The notes under the pieces are model-generated. The model was not told the DNA's origin. It made no database searches and was given only the letters and a program-made list of their open reading frames with translations. Below, in pieces: positions 41,143-50,256 of a DNA stretch of 64,000 bases (its first letter is position 1; each line of letters starts with the position of its first letter). The DNA is taken from the NCBI RefSeq assembly GCF_024359545.1, contig NZ_JAKQZG010000014.1, forward strand, positions 62,001 through 126,000, given 5' to 3'. A program made the position numbers and the translations under genes. This DNA comes from Jiella marina (GTDB lineage Bacteria; Pseudomonadota; Alphaproteobacteria; Rhizobiales; Rhizobiaceae).

Positions 41143-42461
41143 GCCTGCACCCGCGTCACGACGGAGGCGAGCGGGATCGTCTCACGCTCCCCACTCGCGC
41201 GGATCTTGATCTCGGCCTCGCCTGCCTTGGCGCCGCGCGGCCCGACGATGACCTGCATCGGCAAGCCGATCAGATCCATGGTCGCGAATTTGGCACCGGC
41301 GCGCGTATCCTGGTCGTCATAGAGAACATCCAGCCCGGCCCTGCCCATCTCGGCGTAAAGCTGTTCGCAAGCCGCATCGCATTCCGCATCGCCGGGCTTC
41401 ATGTTGATCAGACCGACATCGAAGGGCGCGATGGATTTCGGCCAGATGATGCCGTTCTCGTCATGGGACGCTTCGATGGTCGCGGCGACGAGACGGCTCG
41501 GGCCGATGCCGTAGGAGCCCATGTGAACGGGGGTTTCCTTGCCGTCCGGCCCGGTGACCACCGCATTCATGGCGCTCGAATACTTGGTCCCGAAATAGAA
41601 GATGTGGCCGACCTCGATGCCGCGGGCCGCGACCTTGTCGTCTTCCGGCAGCGCGTCCCAGGTGGCTGTATCGTGCATCTCGTCCGTCGCTGCATAAGGC
41701 GTCGTCCAGCGGTCGACGATCGCGGCCAGCGAGACCGCATCGGAAAAGTCGATCCCCTCGCCCGGAACCTCGAGATCGAGGAAATCGCGATGGCAGAAGA
41801 CCTCGCTCTCGCCGGTCGAGGCGAGAATGATGAACTCATGGCTGAGATTGCCGCCGATCGGTCCGGTCTCGGCGCGCATCGGAATCGCCTTCAGACCGCA
41901 GCGCGCGAAGGTCCGCAGATAGGAGACGAACATGCGGTGATAGGCGGTCTGCGCCGCCTCGAAGTCGAGATCGAAGGAATAGGCGTCCTTCATTAGGAAT
42001 TCGCGCGAGCGCATGACGCCGAAGCGCGGCCGCACCTCATCGCGGAATTTCCACTGGATGTGGTAGAGGTTGAGCGGCAGATCCTTGTAGGAGCGCACAT
42101 AGGACCGGAAGATGTCGGTGATCATCTCCTCGTTCGTGGGACCATAGAGCAGATCCCGCTCGTGGCGATCCTCGATCCGCAGCATCTCCTTGCCATAGGC
42201 GTCGTAGCGCCCGCTCTCCCGCCAGAGATCGGCGGACTGGATCGTCGGCATCAGAAGCTCGATCGCGCCGGAGCGGTTCTGCTCTTCACGGATGATGTTG
42301 CACACCTTGTCCAGCACCCGCTTGCCGAGCGGCAGGAAGGAATAGATGCCCGCCGACTGCTGGCGGATCATGCCCGCGCGCAGCATCAGCCGATGCGAGA
42401 CGATCTCCGCCTCTTTCGGATTCTCCTTGAGAATGGGAAGAAAAAACCGCGACAGACGCAT
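41139..42461 (-). CDS. proS: Prolyl-tRNA synthetase (short alphaproteobacterial type)
   Basis: Class II aminoacyl-tRNA synthetase of 440 residues from ATG 42461 ([19 protein letters not shown]). The frame is open a further 60 codons upstream but homology starts here. Motif 2 reads [22 protein letters not shown]-like (ending [12 protein letters not shown]) and motif 3 [10 protein letters not shown]. It lacks the editing insertion of the E. coli enzyme, which fits its short length. proS, lolC and lolD overlap in series and form one operon. Confidence 0.95.
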   Translation of the reverse strand: MRLSRFFLPILKENPKEAEIVSHRLMLRAGMIRQQSAGIYSFLPLGKRVLDKVCNIIREEQNRSGAIELLMPTIQSADLWRESGRYDAYGKEMLRIEDRHERDLLYGPTNEEMITDIFRSYVRSYKDLPLNLYHIQWKFRDEVRPRFGVMRSREFLMKDAYSFDLDFEAAQTAYHRMFVSYLRTFARCGLKAIPMRAETGPIGGNLSHEFIILASTGESEVFCHRDFLDLEVPGEGIDFSDAVSLAAIVDRWTTPYAATDEMHDTATWDALPEDDKVAARGIEVGHIFYFGTKYSSAMNAVVTGPDGKETPVHMGSYGIGPSRLVAATIEASHDENGIIWPKSIAPFDVGLINMKPGDAECDAACEQLYAEMGRAGLDVLYDDQDTRAGAKFATMDLIGLPMQVIVGPRGAKAGEAEIKIRASGERETIPLASVVTRVQA

Positions 42462-42717
42462 GGCGGGTCCGATCTGGAACGTCGAGTGAATCTCTGTTTG
42501 CGCTGAACCGCCTCTTAAACGGTCGGTCCGGGGTTGAAAAGATCGCAAGTCGGTGTGGCGCAACCCGAAATGCCGCTGATCCGGCGATGAGACATGAAAT
42601 TCGTCACGAAGAATGTCAGGGCGTAAAATTTCACGTGACAAGACTGTGCCACGCGGCTAACGTTTGGTCGCATAAAAACCGTGCCGTTCAAGGTACGAAA
42701 TTAAGCGGTCTAGTCTT

Positions 42718-42825
42718 GGGAGGACGTGATTTCTGGCGCGGCCGATACGCCGCAGCCCCGGCAAAGCCGGCAGGAAATCCAGGCACGCGAATTCGAATGC
42801 AAGGCGAAAGCCTTGCATTTTTTTT
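42718..42825 (+). ncRNA. Candidate small RNA with Rho-independent terminator
   Basis: About 108 nt, plus strand, opposite to its neighbours. A possible promoter upstream is TTCAAG, 17 bases, CTAGTC, placing the start near 42718. The body folds well: GTGATTTC near the 5' end can pair with GGAAAT near 42775, enclosing CCGGC-AAA-GCCGG. It ends with the terminator at 42797-42825. No open reading frame of note fits inside. The architecture resembles rhizobial trans-acting sRNAs of the alpha-r families; I cannot assign a family. The 5' end is inferred. Confidence 0.55.
42797..42825 (+). terminator. Strong intrinsic terminator
   Basis: ATGCAAGGC (42797-42805) and GCCTTGCAT (42810-42818) form a 9-bp stem closed by a GAAA tetraloop, followed by eight T residues (42818-42825). 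It is directional to the plus strand, whereas both flanking genes read on the minus strand, so it must end an independent plus-strand transcript. Confidence 0.88.
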
Positions 42826-42967
42826 GGGCAATTATCCTTGCTGCCCACTCTTCCAGCACAATAGTTCTTCTGAAAGTTCGCGTGATCACAGGCGTGAAAC
42901 ACGACAAACTTCCTTGGCTGCCGAAGTCGAGCCAGAGAGGCCAGATTGCCAAGGGGCAGTGGCTTGC

Positions 42968-43234
42968 TCAGGTGCCGGGGATGAAATGCGGCAGATCGTC
43001 CGGTCCGAGGCCATAGACCTGCGTGACGACGTAGAAGCACGCAAAGACCACCGTGGCGAGAATGGTCGTCACGATCAGCTTTCGCCCCATACGGTGTTCC
43101 GCCGGCGCACTTGAGGTCGTGCCGAGGATCACTTCCTCGGATTCAAGCTGCGAGCGATGGCCGAAAGGCAGCACGACGAAGAGCGTCGTCCACCAGATGA
43201 TGAAATAGATGGCGAGCGCCGAGATGATTCCCAT
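42968..43234 (-). CDS. DUF1467 family membrane protein
   Basis: 88 residues from ATG 43234, with AGGAGG five bases upstream. Two membrane spans are visible (about 3-23, IISALAIYFIIWWTTLFVVL; about 56-76, KLIVTTILATVVFACFYVV), separated by the conserved PFGHRSQLESEEV and TTSSAPAEHRMGRK. The family is confined largely to Alphaproteobacteria and has no known function. It follows mce, with which it is regularly linked in this group. Confidence 0.88.
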   Translation of the reverse strand: MGIISALAIYFIIWWTTLFVVLPFGHRSQLESEEVILGTTSSAPAEHRMGRKLIVTTILATVVFACFYVVTQVYGLGPDDLPHFIPGT

Positions 43235-43325
43235 CCGCACCTCCTGTCGTTATCCTGAGCCACCGGCCTCCGCCTGACCCAACGATCGTCGCCTTGAGCC
43301 TTGATTCCCGTGCCGGAAGGGCCGC

Positions 43326-43730
43326 TCAGACCTGTTCGAGTTCCGTGAGCGTCCCGTGCACGTCACCCGGGTGCAGGAACAGCACCGGCTTGCCATGGGC
43401 GCCGATCTTCGGTTCGCCGTCACCCAGGACACGTGCGCCCGTGGCGACGAGCCGGTCCCGCGCGGCGATGATGTCGGGCACTTCATAGCACAGATGGTGC
43501 ATGCCGCCCTTCGGGTTCTTTTCGAGAAACGCCGCGATCGGCGACGTCGCGCCCAGAGGCTCCAACAGCTCGATCTTGGTGTTGTCGAGTTCCACGAACA
43601 CCACCGTCACACCATGCTCGGGCAGGCTCTGCGGCGCCGTCACGCTAGCTCCGAGCTTCGTGCGATAGGTCTCGGCCGCCGCCGCCAGATCGGGCACCGC
43701 CAGAGCGACATGATTCAACCGGCCGAGCAT
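43326..43730 (-). CDS. mce: Methylmalonyl-CoA epimerase
   Basis: VOC-fold metalloenzyme interconverting (R)- and (S)-methylmalonyl-CoA in propionate and odd-chain fatty-acid breakdown. From ATG 43730 it is 134 residues, normal length, with GGGAAGG upstream. LNHVALAVPDL supplies the first metal His, MHHLCYEV the second, and the Glu in LTELEQV region the third; KPVLFLHPGDVHGTL is typical of the family. No mutase gene is in the window. Confidence 0.93.
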   Translation of the reverse strand: MLGRLNHVALAVPDLAAAAETYRTKLGASVTAPQSLPEHGVTVVFVELDNTKIELLEPLGATSPIAAFLEKNPKGGMHHLCYEVPDIIAARDRLVATGARVLGDGEPKIGAHGKPVLFLHPGDVHGTLTELEQV

Positions 43731-43821
43731 GAGCGGACGCCTTCCCTGAAACTTGATTTTCGACACTGACCAAAACATGCTCGGAAAGGCAACAGCTTCC
43801 CGGTTCATACGCTCGGCACGA

Positions 43822-44550
43822 ATGATCAAACTCTACGGATTCGGCCCGGGTCTCGGGCTGCCGGACCTCAGCCCTTTCGTGATCAAGGCCATGATCCTCC
43901 TGGAGATGGCCGGGCTTCCCTTCGAGGTCAAGACGGGCCTTGGCGGAGTCCGCAAGGCGCCGAAGCGCAAGCTCCCCTTCATCGAGGACGACGGAAAGGT
44001 GGTGGCCGACAGCCGCTTCATCCTCTCCTATCTCGAGCGACGATACGGCGCAGACTTCAGCGGCGGATATGACGAGGCGACGCTTGCGGTCGGCCTGATG
44101 GCCGAGCGCATGCTCGAAGAATCGAGCTATTTCCTCGCTCTCGAACGACGCTGGATCAGGCCCGATGGATGGGCCGTGCTGGAAGAGACGGCATTTAGCC
44201 GGCTGCCCCGTCCGATGCGTGCGATCTTTCCGCCGCTGGTCCGCCGCAGCGTGCGGAAATCCCTGGAGGGGCAAGGCACCGGCCGGCTGACGGAGTCCGA
44301 AAACGACGCGCTTGCCGCCGAGAACGGCCGCGCTCTGGCGCTGCTTCTCGCGGACAAGCCCTATCTTCTGGGCGATCGTCCCTGCCGCTCGGACGCAACG
44401 GCGCTCGCCTTCATCCTCGCTGGGAGCTGCGATGCCTTTCCCGGCGCGATCCGCGACTCCATCGTCAACGAGCCGAACGTCCTCGCCTATCGCGACCGGC
44501 TCCGGGCTCAGTACCTGCAGGGATCGGCGAGAACGGAGTCCTCCGGCTGA
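43822..44550 (+). CDS. Glutathione S-transferase family protein
   Basis: 242 residues from ATG 43822 (MIKLYGFGPGLGLPDLSPFV). The N-terminal thioredoxin-fold domain carries the cis-Pro in KLPFIEDDGKVVADS with the GSH-contacting Asp-Ser, and the C-terminal helical domain has LLGDRPCRSDATALAFI. It resembles metaxin/failed-axon-connection-type GSTs, but subclass and substrate cannot be told. It is the lone plus-strand protein gene in this region, divergent from mce and convergent with rnj (nine-base gap). Confidence 0.85.
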   Translation: MIKLYGFGPGLGLPDLSPFVIKAMILLEMAGLPFEVKTGLGGVRKAPKRKLPFIEDDGKVVADSRFILSYLERRYGADFSGGYDEATLAVGLMAERMLEESSYFLALERRWIRPDGWAVLEETAFSRLPRPMRAIFPPLVRRSVRKSLEGQGTGRLTESENDALAAENGRALALLLADKPYLLGDRPCRSDATALAFILAGSCDAFPGAIRDSIVNEPNVLAYRDRLRAQYLQGSARTESSG

Positions 44551-44559
44551 CGCCGGCAG

Positions 44560-46236
44560 TTACGGGCTCGAGACGAACACCGTCACGATCGGCTTCTTGC
44601 CCCAGGCATCGGCCGCGGCGAAACGGACCGCCCGGCGCACGGCCTCGCGCACTGTATCGGGGTCCTTGCGGCGCTTCGGCGGAATGCTTTCCACGGCATC
44701 GGCCGCAGCGTCGACGAGGATGTCCTCCATGTCGTCGCCCTCATCGTCGGCTTCCGGAATGCCGAGAGCGACGATTTCGGGATCGTCCCGGAGCGTGAAC
44801 TTGGCCGTCAGTTCCACATGCACCGCGATGTGCCCGACGAAGGACAGGCGCCGCCGTTCGACGATTCCCGTCTCCTCGACCGTACCCAGGAGACGACCGT
44901 CCTTGTAGATGCGGCCGACGGGCACTTGATCGACAATTTCCGCATCGCCGGGCCACAGCCTCACCATATCGCCGTTGCGGGCGGGAACCACCGATTTGAC
45001 GCCTGCTTCCTTCGCGAGCGCCGCATGGGCCACCAGATGGGCCGGTTCGCCATGGGCCGGCACCGCGATCGACGGACGCACCCATTCATACATGTCCCGC
45101 ATCTCGCTACGGCGGGGATGACCGGACACGTGCACCAGCGCCTCGTTGTCCTCCAACACCCGAACACCGCGATCGATGAGGGCGTTCTTGATCTCGATGA
45201 TCCCCTTTTCGTTGCCGGGGATCGAGCGGGAGGAAAAGATCACCATGTCGCCCTTGGAGAGGCTGACGGCAGGATGCTCGTCGCGGGCGAGCCGGGCCAG
45301 AGCGGCCCGCGGCTCACCCTGGCTGCCGGTCAGGATGATCACCGCCTTTTCCGGCGGAATGTAGCCGAAATCCTGTTCGGACAGGAAGGATGGGATGCCC
45401 TCCAGATAGCCGAGCTCGTCCGACACATCGATGACGCGCCGCATCGACCGGCCCATCAGCAGGACCTGCCGTCCGGCATCGCGGGCGGCGATCGCGACGG
45501 AGCGGATGCGGCCGACATTGGACGAAAACGTCGTGACCGCGACGCGGCCCGGCGCTTCGGTGATGATCTTGGCGAGCGAGGCGGAGACCTCGCGTTCGCT
45601 CGGACTGATGCCGTCGCGCATGGCGTTGGTGGAGTCGGCGATCATCGCCAGAACCCCCTCCTCGCCGATCTCGCGCAGCCGCCGCTCGTCCGTCGGCGCG
45701 CCGAGGACCGGCGTCGCGTCGATCTTCCAGTCGCCCGTGTGAAGAACGGTTCCCGCCTCCGTGCGGATCGCGAGCGCCACGGGCTCCGGGATGGAGTGGG
45801 TAACGTTGATCGCCTCGATCTCGAAGGAGCCGATCTTGAAGCGATCCCCGGCCTTGAAGATCTCGACCGGAATCTCCGGCGCTTCCGGCTCACCCTCCCG
45901 CTTGGCGGCCAGAAGGTTGGCCGTAAAGGCCGTAGCGTAGACCGGCGCCTTCAGACGCGGCCACAGATCGAGCAGAGCGCCGTAATGATCCTCATGGGCA
46001 TGGGTGATGACGATGCCCTTCACCGAGAGGCGGTTCTCCTCGATGAAGCGGATGTCCGGCAGAACGAGGTCGACACCCGGGATTTCCGGCCCGGCGAAGG
46101 ACACGCCGCAATCGACCACGATCCATTCGCGATCGCTTTCGGGCCCGAAGCCATAGAGCGCGAAATTCATCCCGATTTCGCCGAGGCCGCCAAGCGGACA
46201 GAACACGAGCTCGCTCTTGTTGCTGTTTTTCATCAA
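44560..46236 (-). CDS. rnj: Ribonuclease J
   Basis: Metallo-beta-lactamase/beta-CASP nuclease with endonuclease and 5'-3' exonuclease activity in mRNA decay and rRNA maturation. It is 558 residues, the usual length. The metal motif HAHEDHYGA is at about 79-87, with the ADSTNAMRDG and beta-CASP FSSNVGRI and SGHPRRSEM motifs further on. Alphaproteobacteria that have RNase J also keep RNase E. A 112-base gap lies between it and birA upstream. Confidence 0.95.
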   Translation of the reverse strand: MMKNSNKSELVFCPLGGLGEIGMNFALYGFGPESDREWIVVDCGVSFAGPEIPGVDLVLPDIRFIEENRLSVKGIVITHAHEDHYGALLDLWPRLKAPVYATAFTANLLAAKREGEPEAPEIPVEIFKAGDRFKIGSFEIEAINVTHSIPEPVALAIRTEAGTVLHTGDWKIDATPVLGAPTDERRLREIGEEGVLAMIADSTNAMRDGISPSEREVSASLAKIITEAPGRVAVTTFSSNVGRIRSVAIAARDAGRQVLLMGRSMRRVIDVSDELGYLEGIPSFLSEQDFGYIPPEKAVIILTGSQGEPRAALARLARDEHPAVSLSKGDMVIFSSRSIPGNEKGIIEIKNALIDRGVRVLEDNEALVHVSGHPRRSEMRDMYEWVRPSIAVPAHGEPAHLVAHAALAKEAGVKSVVPARNGDMVRLWPGDAEIVDQVPVGRIYKDGRLLGTVEETGIVERRRLSFVGHIAVHVELTAKFTLRDDPEIVALGIPEADDEGDDMEDILVDAAADAVESIPPKRRKDPDTVREAVRRAVRFAAADAWGKKPIVTVFVSSP

Positions 46237-46348
46237 GCTCTTGCTTTCCCGTCACGAGAGCAAAAAGCGATCAAAGGGAATCGCCATTTCGCTCCAAGTC
46301 TTTGTTTCAACGCAAGACGTTGTCCGAAACGTCAGCGACTTTTCAGCA

Positions 46349-47179
46349 TCATGCTCTGGCCGAAGCGACGCCGCCGAAATGGACGTCGCCCGCCGCAATT
46401 CGTGTCGCCTGCCCGTTCGGCTCCCGTATCACCAATTGGCACTCGGCATCGATCGTTTCAAACACGCCCCGAACGATCCGCCCGCCGAGATCAACGGCCA
46501 CCTCGCCACCGATACCCGCAGCACGTTCCAGCCAGCGGTCCCGGATCGCGGCAAGGCCGCGACCGCTGTCCCAAAGGCCGATATTGTCCATCCAGGCGTC
46601 GCTCAAGGCGAAGAACAGATCGCCCGCATCGCACGCGGTGCCCAGCGCGCGCAGGCTGGTCGCCGGATAGGGCGTCCCGACCGGATGCTCGGCGACATTC
46701 ACTCCAATGCCAATCGCGACCGCAAAGTCGTTCGGCCCGGCCGCGCTCGTCTCGAGCAGGATACCGGAGAGCTTGGCCCCGTCGGCGAGTACGTCGTTCG
46801 GCCATTTCAGCGCGAAACGCCCGCCTTTCGCGACATCCCCGCCATCCGGTCCGATCGCGACCGAGTTCTGCGGCAGCAGGGCTTCGAGCGCATCTCCGAG
46901 CGCAAGCGCGGCGACGAAACCGAGCGAGGCAGCGGCCGAAAGCGGGACGTCGGGCTTGAGCAGCAGCGTCGCGGCAAGATTGCCGGGCTGGCCGTCCCAG
47001 GGGCGGCCACGCCGTCCGCGCCCGCCGGTCTGATGGCCCGTCACGAGCCAGAGCCGACCCGTGTCACCGGAGGAAGCCCGCCCCAATGCCTCGGCGTTGG
47101 TCGAGCCGATCGCGTCGAAGGTTTCGAGCCGGTATCCCGCTGCGATCGCGGTGGGGGAAAGAGCGAAACCGGCCGCCAC
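46349..47179 (-). CDS. birA: Biotin--[acetyl-CoA-carboxylase] ligase
   Basis: Attaches biotin to the acetyl-CoA carboxylase carrier protein. I start it at GTG 47179, two bases after the nuoN stop, giving 276 residues; no ATG lies near the homology start. The N-terminal DNA-binding domain of E. coli BirA is absent, so it is a monofunctional group I ligase. Catalytic motifs are GRGRRGRPWDGQPGNLAATL and KWPNDVLADGAKLSGILLE. The tight junction suggests expression with nuoN. Confidence 0.92.
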   Translation of the reverse strand: MAAGFALSPTAIAAGYRLETFDAIGSTNAEALGRASSGDTGRLWLVTGHQTGGRGRRGRPWDGQPGNLAATLLLKPDVPLSAAASLGFVAALALGDALEALLPQNSVAIGPDGGDVAKGGRFALKWPNDVLADGAKLSGILLETSAAGPNDFAVAIGIGVNVAEHPVGTPYPATSLRALGTACDAGDLFFALSDAWMDNIGLWDSGRGLAAIRDRWLERAAGIGGEVAVDLGGRIVRGVFETIDAECQLVIREPNGQATRIAAGDVHFGGVASARA

Positions 47180-47181
47180 TG

Positions 47182-48624
47182 TCAGAAGAAGGTCTTTGCC
47201 GCTGCCTCTGCCGCCGCGAAGATCGGTCCGCCGACGAAAAGGTAGACCGGGAAGACGAACAGGCCGGCGCACCACAGCACAGCCTTGAGCTCGATCGCCA
47301 TCGGCACGAACTCTTCCGCCGGCTCATCGAACCACATCACCTTGACGATGCGCAGATAGTAGTAGAGCCCGACCACGCTCGCCAGAACACCGATGATCGC
47401 GAGCGGCCAGAGATCGGCACGCACGGCGGCCATGAAGACGAAATACTTGCCGATGAAGCCGGCGAGCGGCGGAAGCCCGGCCAGCGACAGCATCATGATC
47501 GTCAGGAACAGCGCCATCGCCGGATTGGTCCGCGACAGGCCCGCGAGATCGTCGATCTCTTCGACCATGCCCTCGCGGCGGCGCATGGCGAGGATCACCG
47601 CGAAGGTGCCGAGCGTCATCGCCAGATAGATCGCCATGTAGAGAAGAACGCCGCGCACACCTTCGACATTCGCCGCCGCCAGCCCGACCAGCGCGTAACC
47701 CATATGGGCGATGGAGGAATAGGCCATCAGCCGCTTGATGTTCTTCTGGCCGATGGCGGCAAAGGCGCCGAAGACCATCGAGGCGATCGAGATGAAGACG
47801 ATCACCTGCTGCCAGTCGGCCGCCAGCGGCTCGAAACCCTGAACGGTGAAGCGGGTGATCAGCGCCATGGCGGCGACCTTCGGCGCACCGGCCAGGAATG
47901 CCGTGATCGGCGTGGGGGCGCCCTCATAGACGTCCGGCGTCCACATATGGAACGGCACGGCGGAGATCTTGAACGCGAGACCGGCCAAGACGAAGACGAT
48001 GCCGACCACGAGGCCGAGCGAGCGCTCGCCGTCGGCCACCGCTGCGGCGATGGCCGTGAACTCGATCTGGCCCGTAAAGCCGTAGACCATCGAGGCGCCG
48101 TAGAGCAGCATGCCCGACGAGAGCGCGCCGAGGACGAAATATTTGAGTCCCGCCTCGGTCGAGCGCACCGAATCCCGGTTGATCGCCGCCAGCACGTAGA
48201 TCGCCAGCGACTGCAGTTCGAGGCCGAGATAGAGCGCGATCATGTCACCGGCGGAAACCATGACCATCATGCCGGTGGTCGACAGGATGACGAGCACCGG
48301 GAACTCGAAGCGGTTGAAGCGCTCGCTCTCGGCAAAGCCGACCGACATGATGACGGCTGCCGCCGAGCCGATCAGCACCAGAACCTTCATGAAGCGCGCG
48401 AACGGATCGACCACGAAGGAGCCGCCGAAACCGATTCCCATGGGCGTGATCAGGATCAGCCAGAGCGCCGCAATGATGATCAGAGCGACCGAAAGCCCCG
48501 TCACGGTCTGCGAGCTCTTCTCGCCCATGAAGACGCCGATCATCAGAAGGATCATCGCGCCGACCGACATGATCAGTTCGGGCGCGGCGATCGAAAGGCT
48601 GCTGGCGAGGATATCCGTCATCAC
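47182..48624 (-). CDS. nuoN: NADH-quinone oxidoreductase subunit N
   Basis: Antiporter-like proton-pumping subunit of the complex I membrane arm, 480 residues with about 14 predicted spans. The conserved lysine-bearing region [20 protein letters not shown] and the [16 protein letters not shown] segment identify NuoN. It is the last nuo gene; birA follows after two bases. A 117-base gap with two hairpins separates it from nuoM, unlike the tight spacing elsewhere. Confidence 0.96.
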   Translation of the reverse strand: MMTDILASSLSIAAPELIMSVGAMILLMIGVFMGEKSSQTVTGLSVALIIIAALWLILITPMGIGFGGSFVVDPFARFMKVLVLIGSAAAVIMSVGFAESERFNRFEFPVLVILSTTGMMVMVSAGDMIALYLGLELQSLAIYVLAAINRDSVRSTEAGLKYFVLGALSSGMLLYGASMVYGFTGQIEFTAIAAAVADGERSLGLVVGIVFVLAGLAFKISAVPFHMWTPDVYEGAPTPITAFLAGAPKVAAMALITRFTVQGFEPLAADWQQVIVFISIASMVFGAFAAIGQKNIKRLMAYSSIAHMGYALVGLAAANVEGVRGVLLYMAIYLAMTLGTFAVILAMRRREGMVEEIDDLAGLSRTNPAMALFLTIMMLSLAGLPPLAGFIGKYFVFMAAVRADLWPLAIIGVLASVVGLYYYLRIVKVMWFDEPAEEFVPMAIELKAVLWCAGLFVFPVYLFVGGPIFAAAEAAAKTFF

Positions 48625-48741
48625 AGAGGGGCCTTTAGAGAAATTCCTGAAGCCTTCGGAAGATTTCCCGTCGCTAAGAGATCACCGACGGGACAGGCAA
48701 TGGGTTTTAAAGTCCGAGGGCGGCCACGCCGCCCCGGGAGA
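48625..48741 (-). other. nuoM-nuoN spacer with two hairpins
   Basis: 117 bases inside the operon. GGGCGGC/GCCGCCC (48718-48734, three-base loop) and CCCGTCG/CGACGGG (48667-48692) form stems just after the nuoM stop. Neither has a T-run. They could affect mRNA stability or reduce read-through into nuoN. Confidence 0.45.
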
Positions 48742-50256
48742 TTAGTGAAGCACCGCCACAGCGCCGCTTCCGGCGGCATCGAGCGCAGCAGTGTAACTGT
48801 TGACCAGCGCCTCGACCGAGGCGGCGGTGATGTCGAAGACCGGCATCGGATAGACGCCGAAGAAAATGACCAGCACGACCAGCGGATAGAGAAGCAGCTT
48901 CTCGCGACCGGTCAGATCCATGATCGAGCGCAGGCTCTCCTTCTCCAGCGCGCCGAAGATCACCCGGCGATAGAGCCACAGCGCGTAGCCCGCTGACAGG
49001 ATCACGCCGGTCGTCGCGAAGATCGCCACCCAGGTATTGACCTGGAAGACGGCGATCAGCGTCAGAAACTCGCCGACGAAACCACTCGTGCCCGGAAGGC
49101 CCACATTCGCCATGGTGAAGATCAGCATCACGACCGCATAATGCGGCATCCGGTTCACCAGACCGCCATAGGCCGCGATCTCGCGGGTGTGCATCCGGTC
49201 GTAGACGACGCCGACGCAAAGGAACAACGCGCCGGAGACGAGACCGTGCGAGAGCATCTGGAAGATCGCGCCCTGCACGCCCTGCTCGTTGGCGGCGAAG
49301 ATGCCCATGGTCACGAAGCCCATATGGGCGACCGAGGAATAGGCGATCAGCTTCTTGATGTCCTCCTGCATCAGCGCGACCAGCGAGGTGTAGATGATCG
49401 CCACCACGGAAAGCGCGAAGATCAACGGCGCGAAGTCGGCCGAGGCCAGCGGGAACATCGGCAGCGAGAAGCGCAGGAAGCCATAGCCGCCGAGCTTCAG
49501 GAGGATGCCCGCCAGGATCACGGAGCCTGCCGTCGGGGCCTCCACGTGGGCGTCCGGCAGCCAGGTATGGACCGGCCACATGGGCATCTTCACGGCAAAG
49601 GAAGCCAGGAAGGCGAACCACAGCCAAGGCTGCATGGTGGCCGGGAAGTCGTGCTGCAAGAGCTCCGGAATGGCAGTCGTGCCAGCGTCCCAATACATCG
49701 CCATGATGGCGATGAGCATCAGCACCGAGCCCAGGAAGGTATAGAGGAAGAACTTGTAGCTCGCGTAGATCCGCCGCTTGCCGCCCCAGACGCCGATGAT
49801 CAGGAACATCGGGATCAGGCCGCCCTCGAAGAAGATGTAGAAGAGCACGAGGTCGAGCGCGCAGAACACGCCGATGACCAGCGTCTCCAGCACGAGGAAG
49901 GCGATCATGTACTCCTTCACGCGCGTCTTCACAGACTCGAAGCTCGCGAGAATACAGATCGGCATGAGGAAGGTGGTCAGGATGACAAACAGCATCGAGA
50001 TGCCGTCAACACCCATGTGGTAGGTGATGCCGGTGCCCAGCCATTCGAAGCGCTCGACCATCTGAAAATCGGCGGTCGAGGAATCGAAATCGACCCACAC
50101 CCAGAGCGACAGAATGAAGGTGAATACCGTCGTCAGCAGCGCGACGTTGCGCACGTTGCGCCGCGCGAGTTCATTGTCATCCTTGATGAAAAGGATCAGA
50201 ATCGCGCCGACCAGCGGGAGAAAGGTGACGGTCGAAAGGATCGGCCAGTCGGTCAT
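48742..50256 (-). CDS. nuoM: NADH-quinone oxidoreductase subunit M
   Basis: Antiporter-like proton-pumping subunit, 504 residues, about 14 spans. Diagnostic are [40 protein letters not shown] with the pump lysine, and [15 protein letters not shown]. Its ATG shares one base with the nuoL stop (TGATG). Confidence 0.97.
   Translation of the reverse strand: MTDWPILSTVTFLPLVGAILILFIKDDNELARRNVRNVALLTTVFTFILSLWVWVDFDSSTADFQMVERFEWLGTGITYHMGVDGISMLFVILTTFLMPICILASFESVKTRVKEYMIAFLVLETLVIGVFCALDLVLFYIFFEGGLIPMFLIIGVWGGKRRIYASYKFFLYTFLGSVLMLIAIMAMYWDAGTTAIPELLQHDFPATMQPWLWFAFLASFAVKMPMWPVHTWLPDAHVEAPTAGSVILAGILLKLGGYGFLRFSLPMFPLASADFAPLIFALSVVAIIYTSLVALMQEDIKKLIAYSSVAHMGFVTMGIFAANEQGVQGAIFQMLSHGLVSGALFLCVGVVYDRMHTREIAAYGGLVNRMPHYAVVMLIFTMANVGLPGTSGFVGEFLTLIAVFQVNTWVAIFATTGVILSAGYALWLYRRVIFGALEKESLRSIMDLTGREKLLLYPLVVLVIFFGVYPMPVFDITAASVEALVNSYTAALDAAGSGAVAVLH

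Larger units (their letters stand above)
42462..42967. other. proS-DUF1467 intergenic region containing a small RNA
   Basis: 506 bases, probably holding the proS promoter (right of 42461, minus strand) and, on the plus strand, the small RNA listed separately. 42826-42967 shows nothing further that I recognise. Confidence 0.5.
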
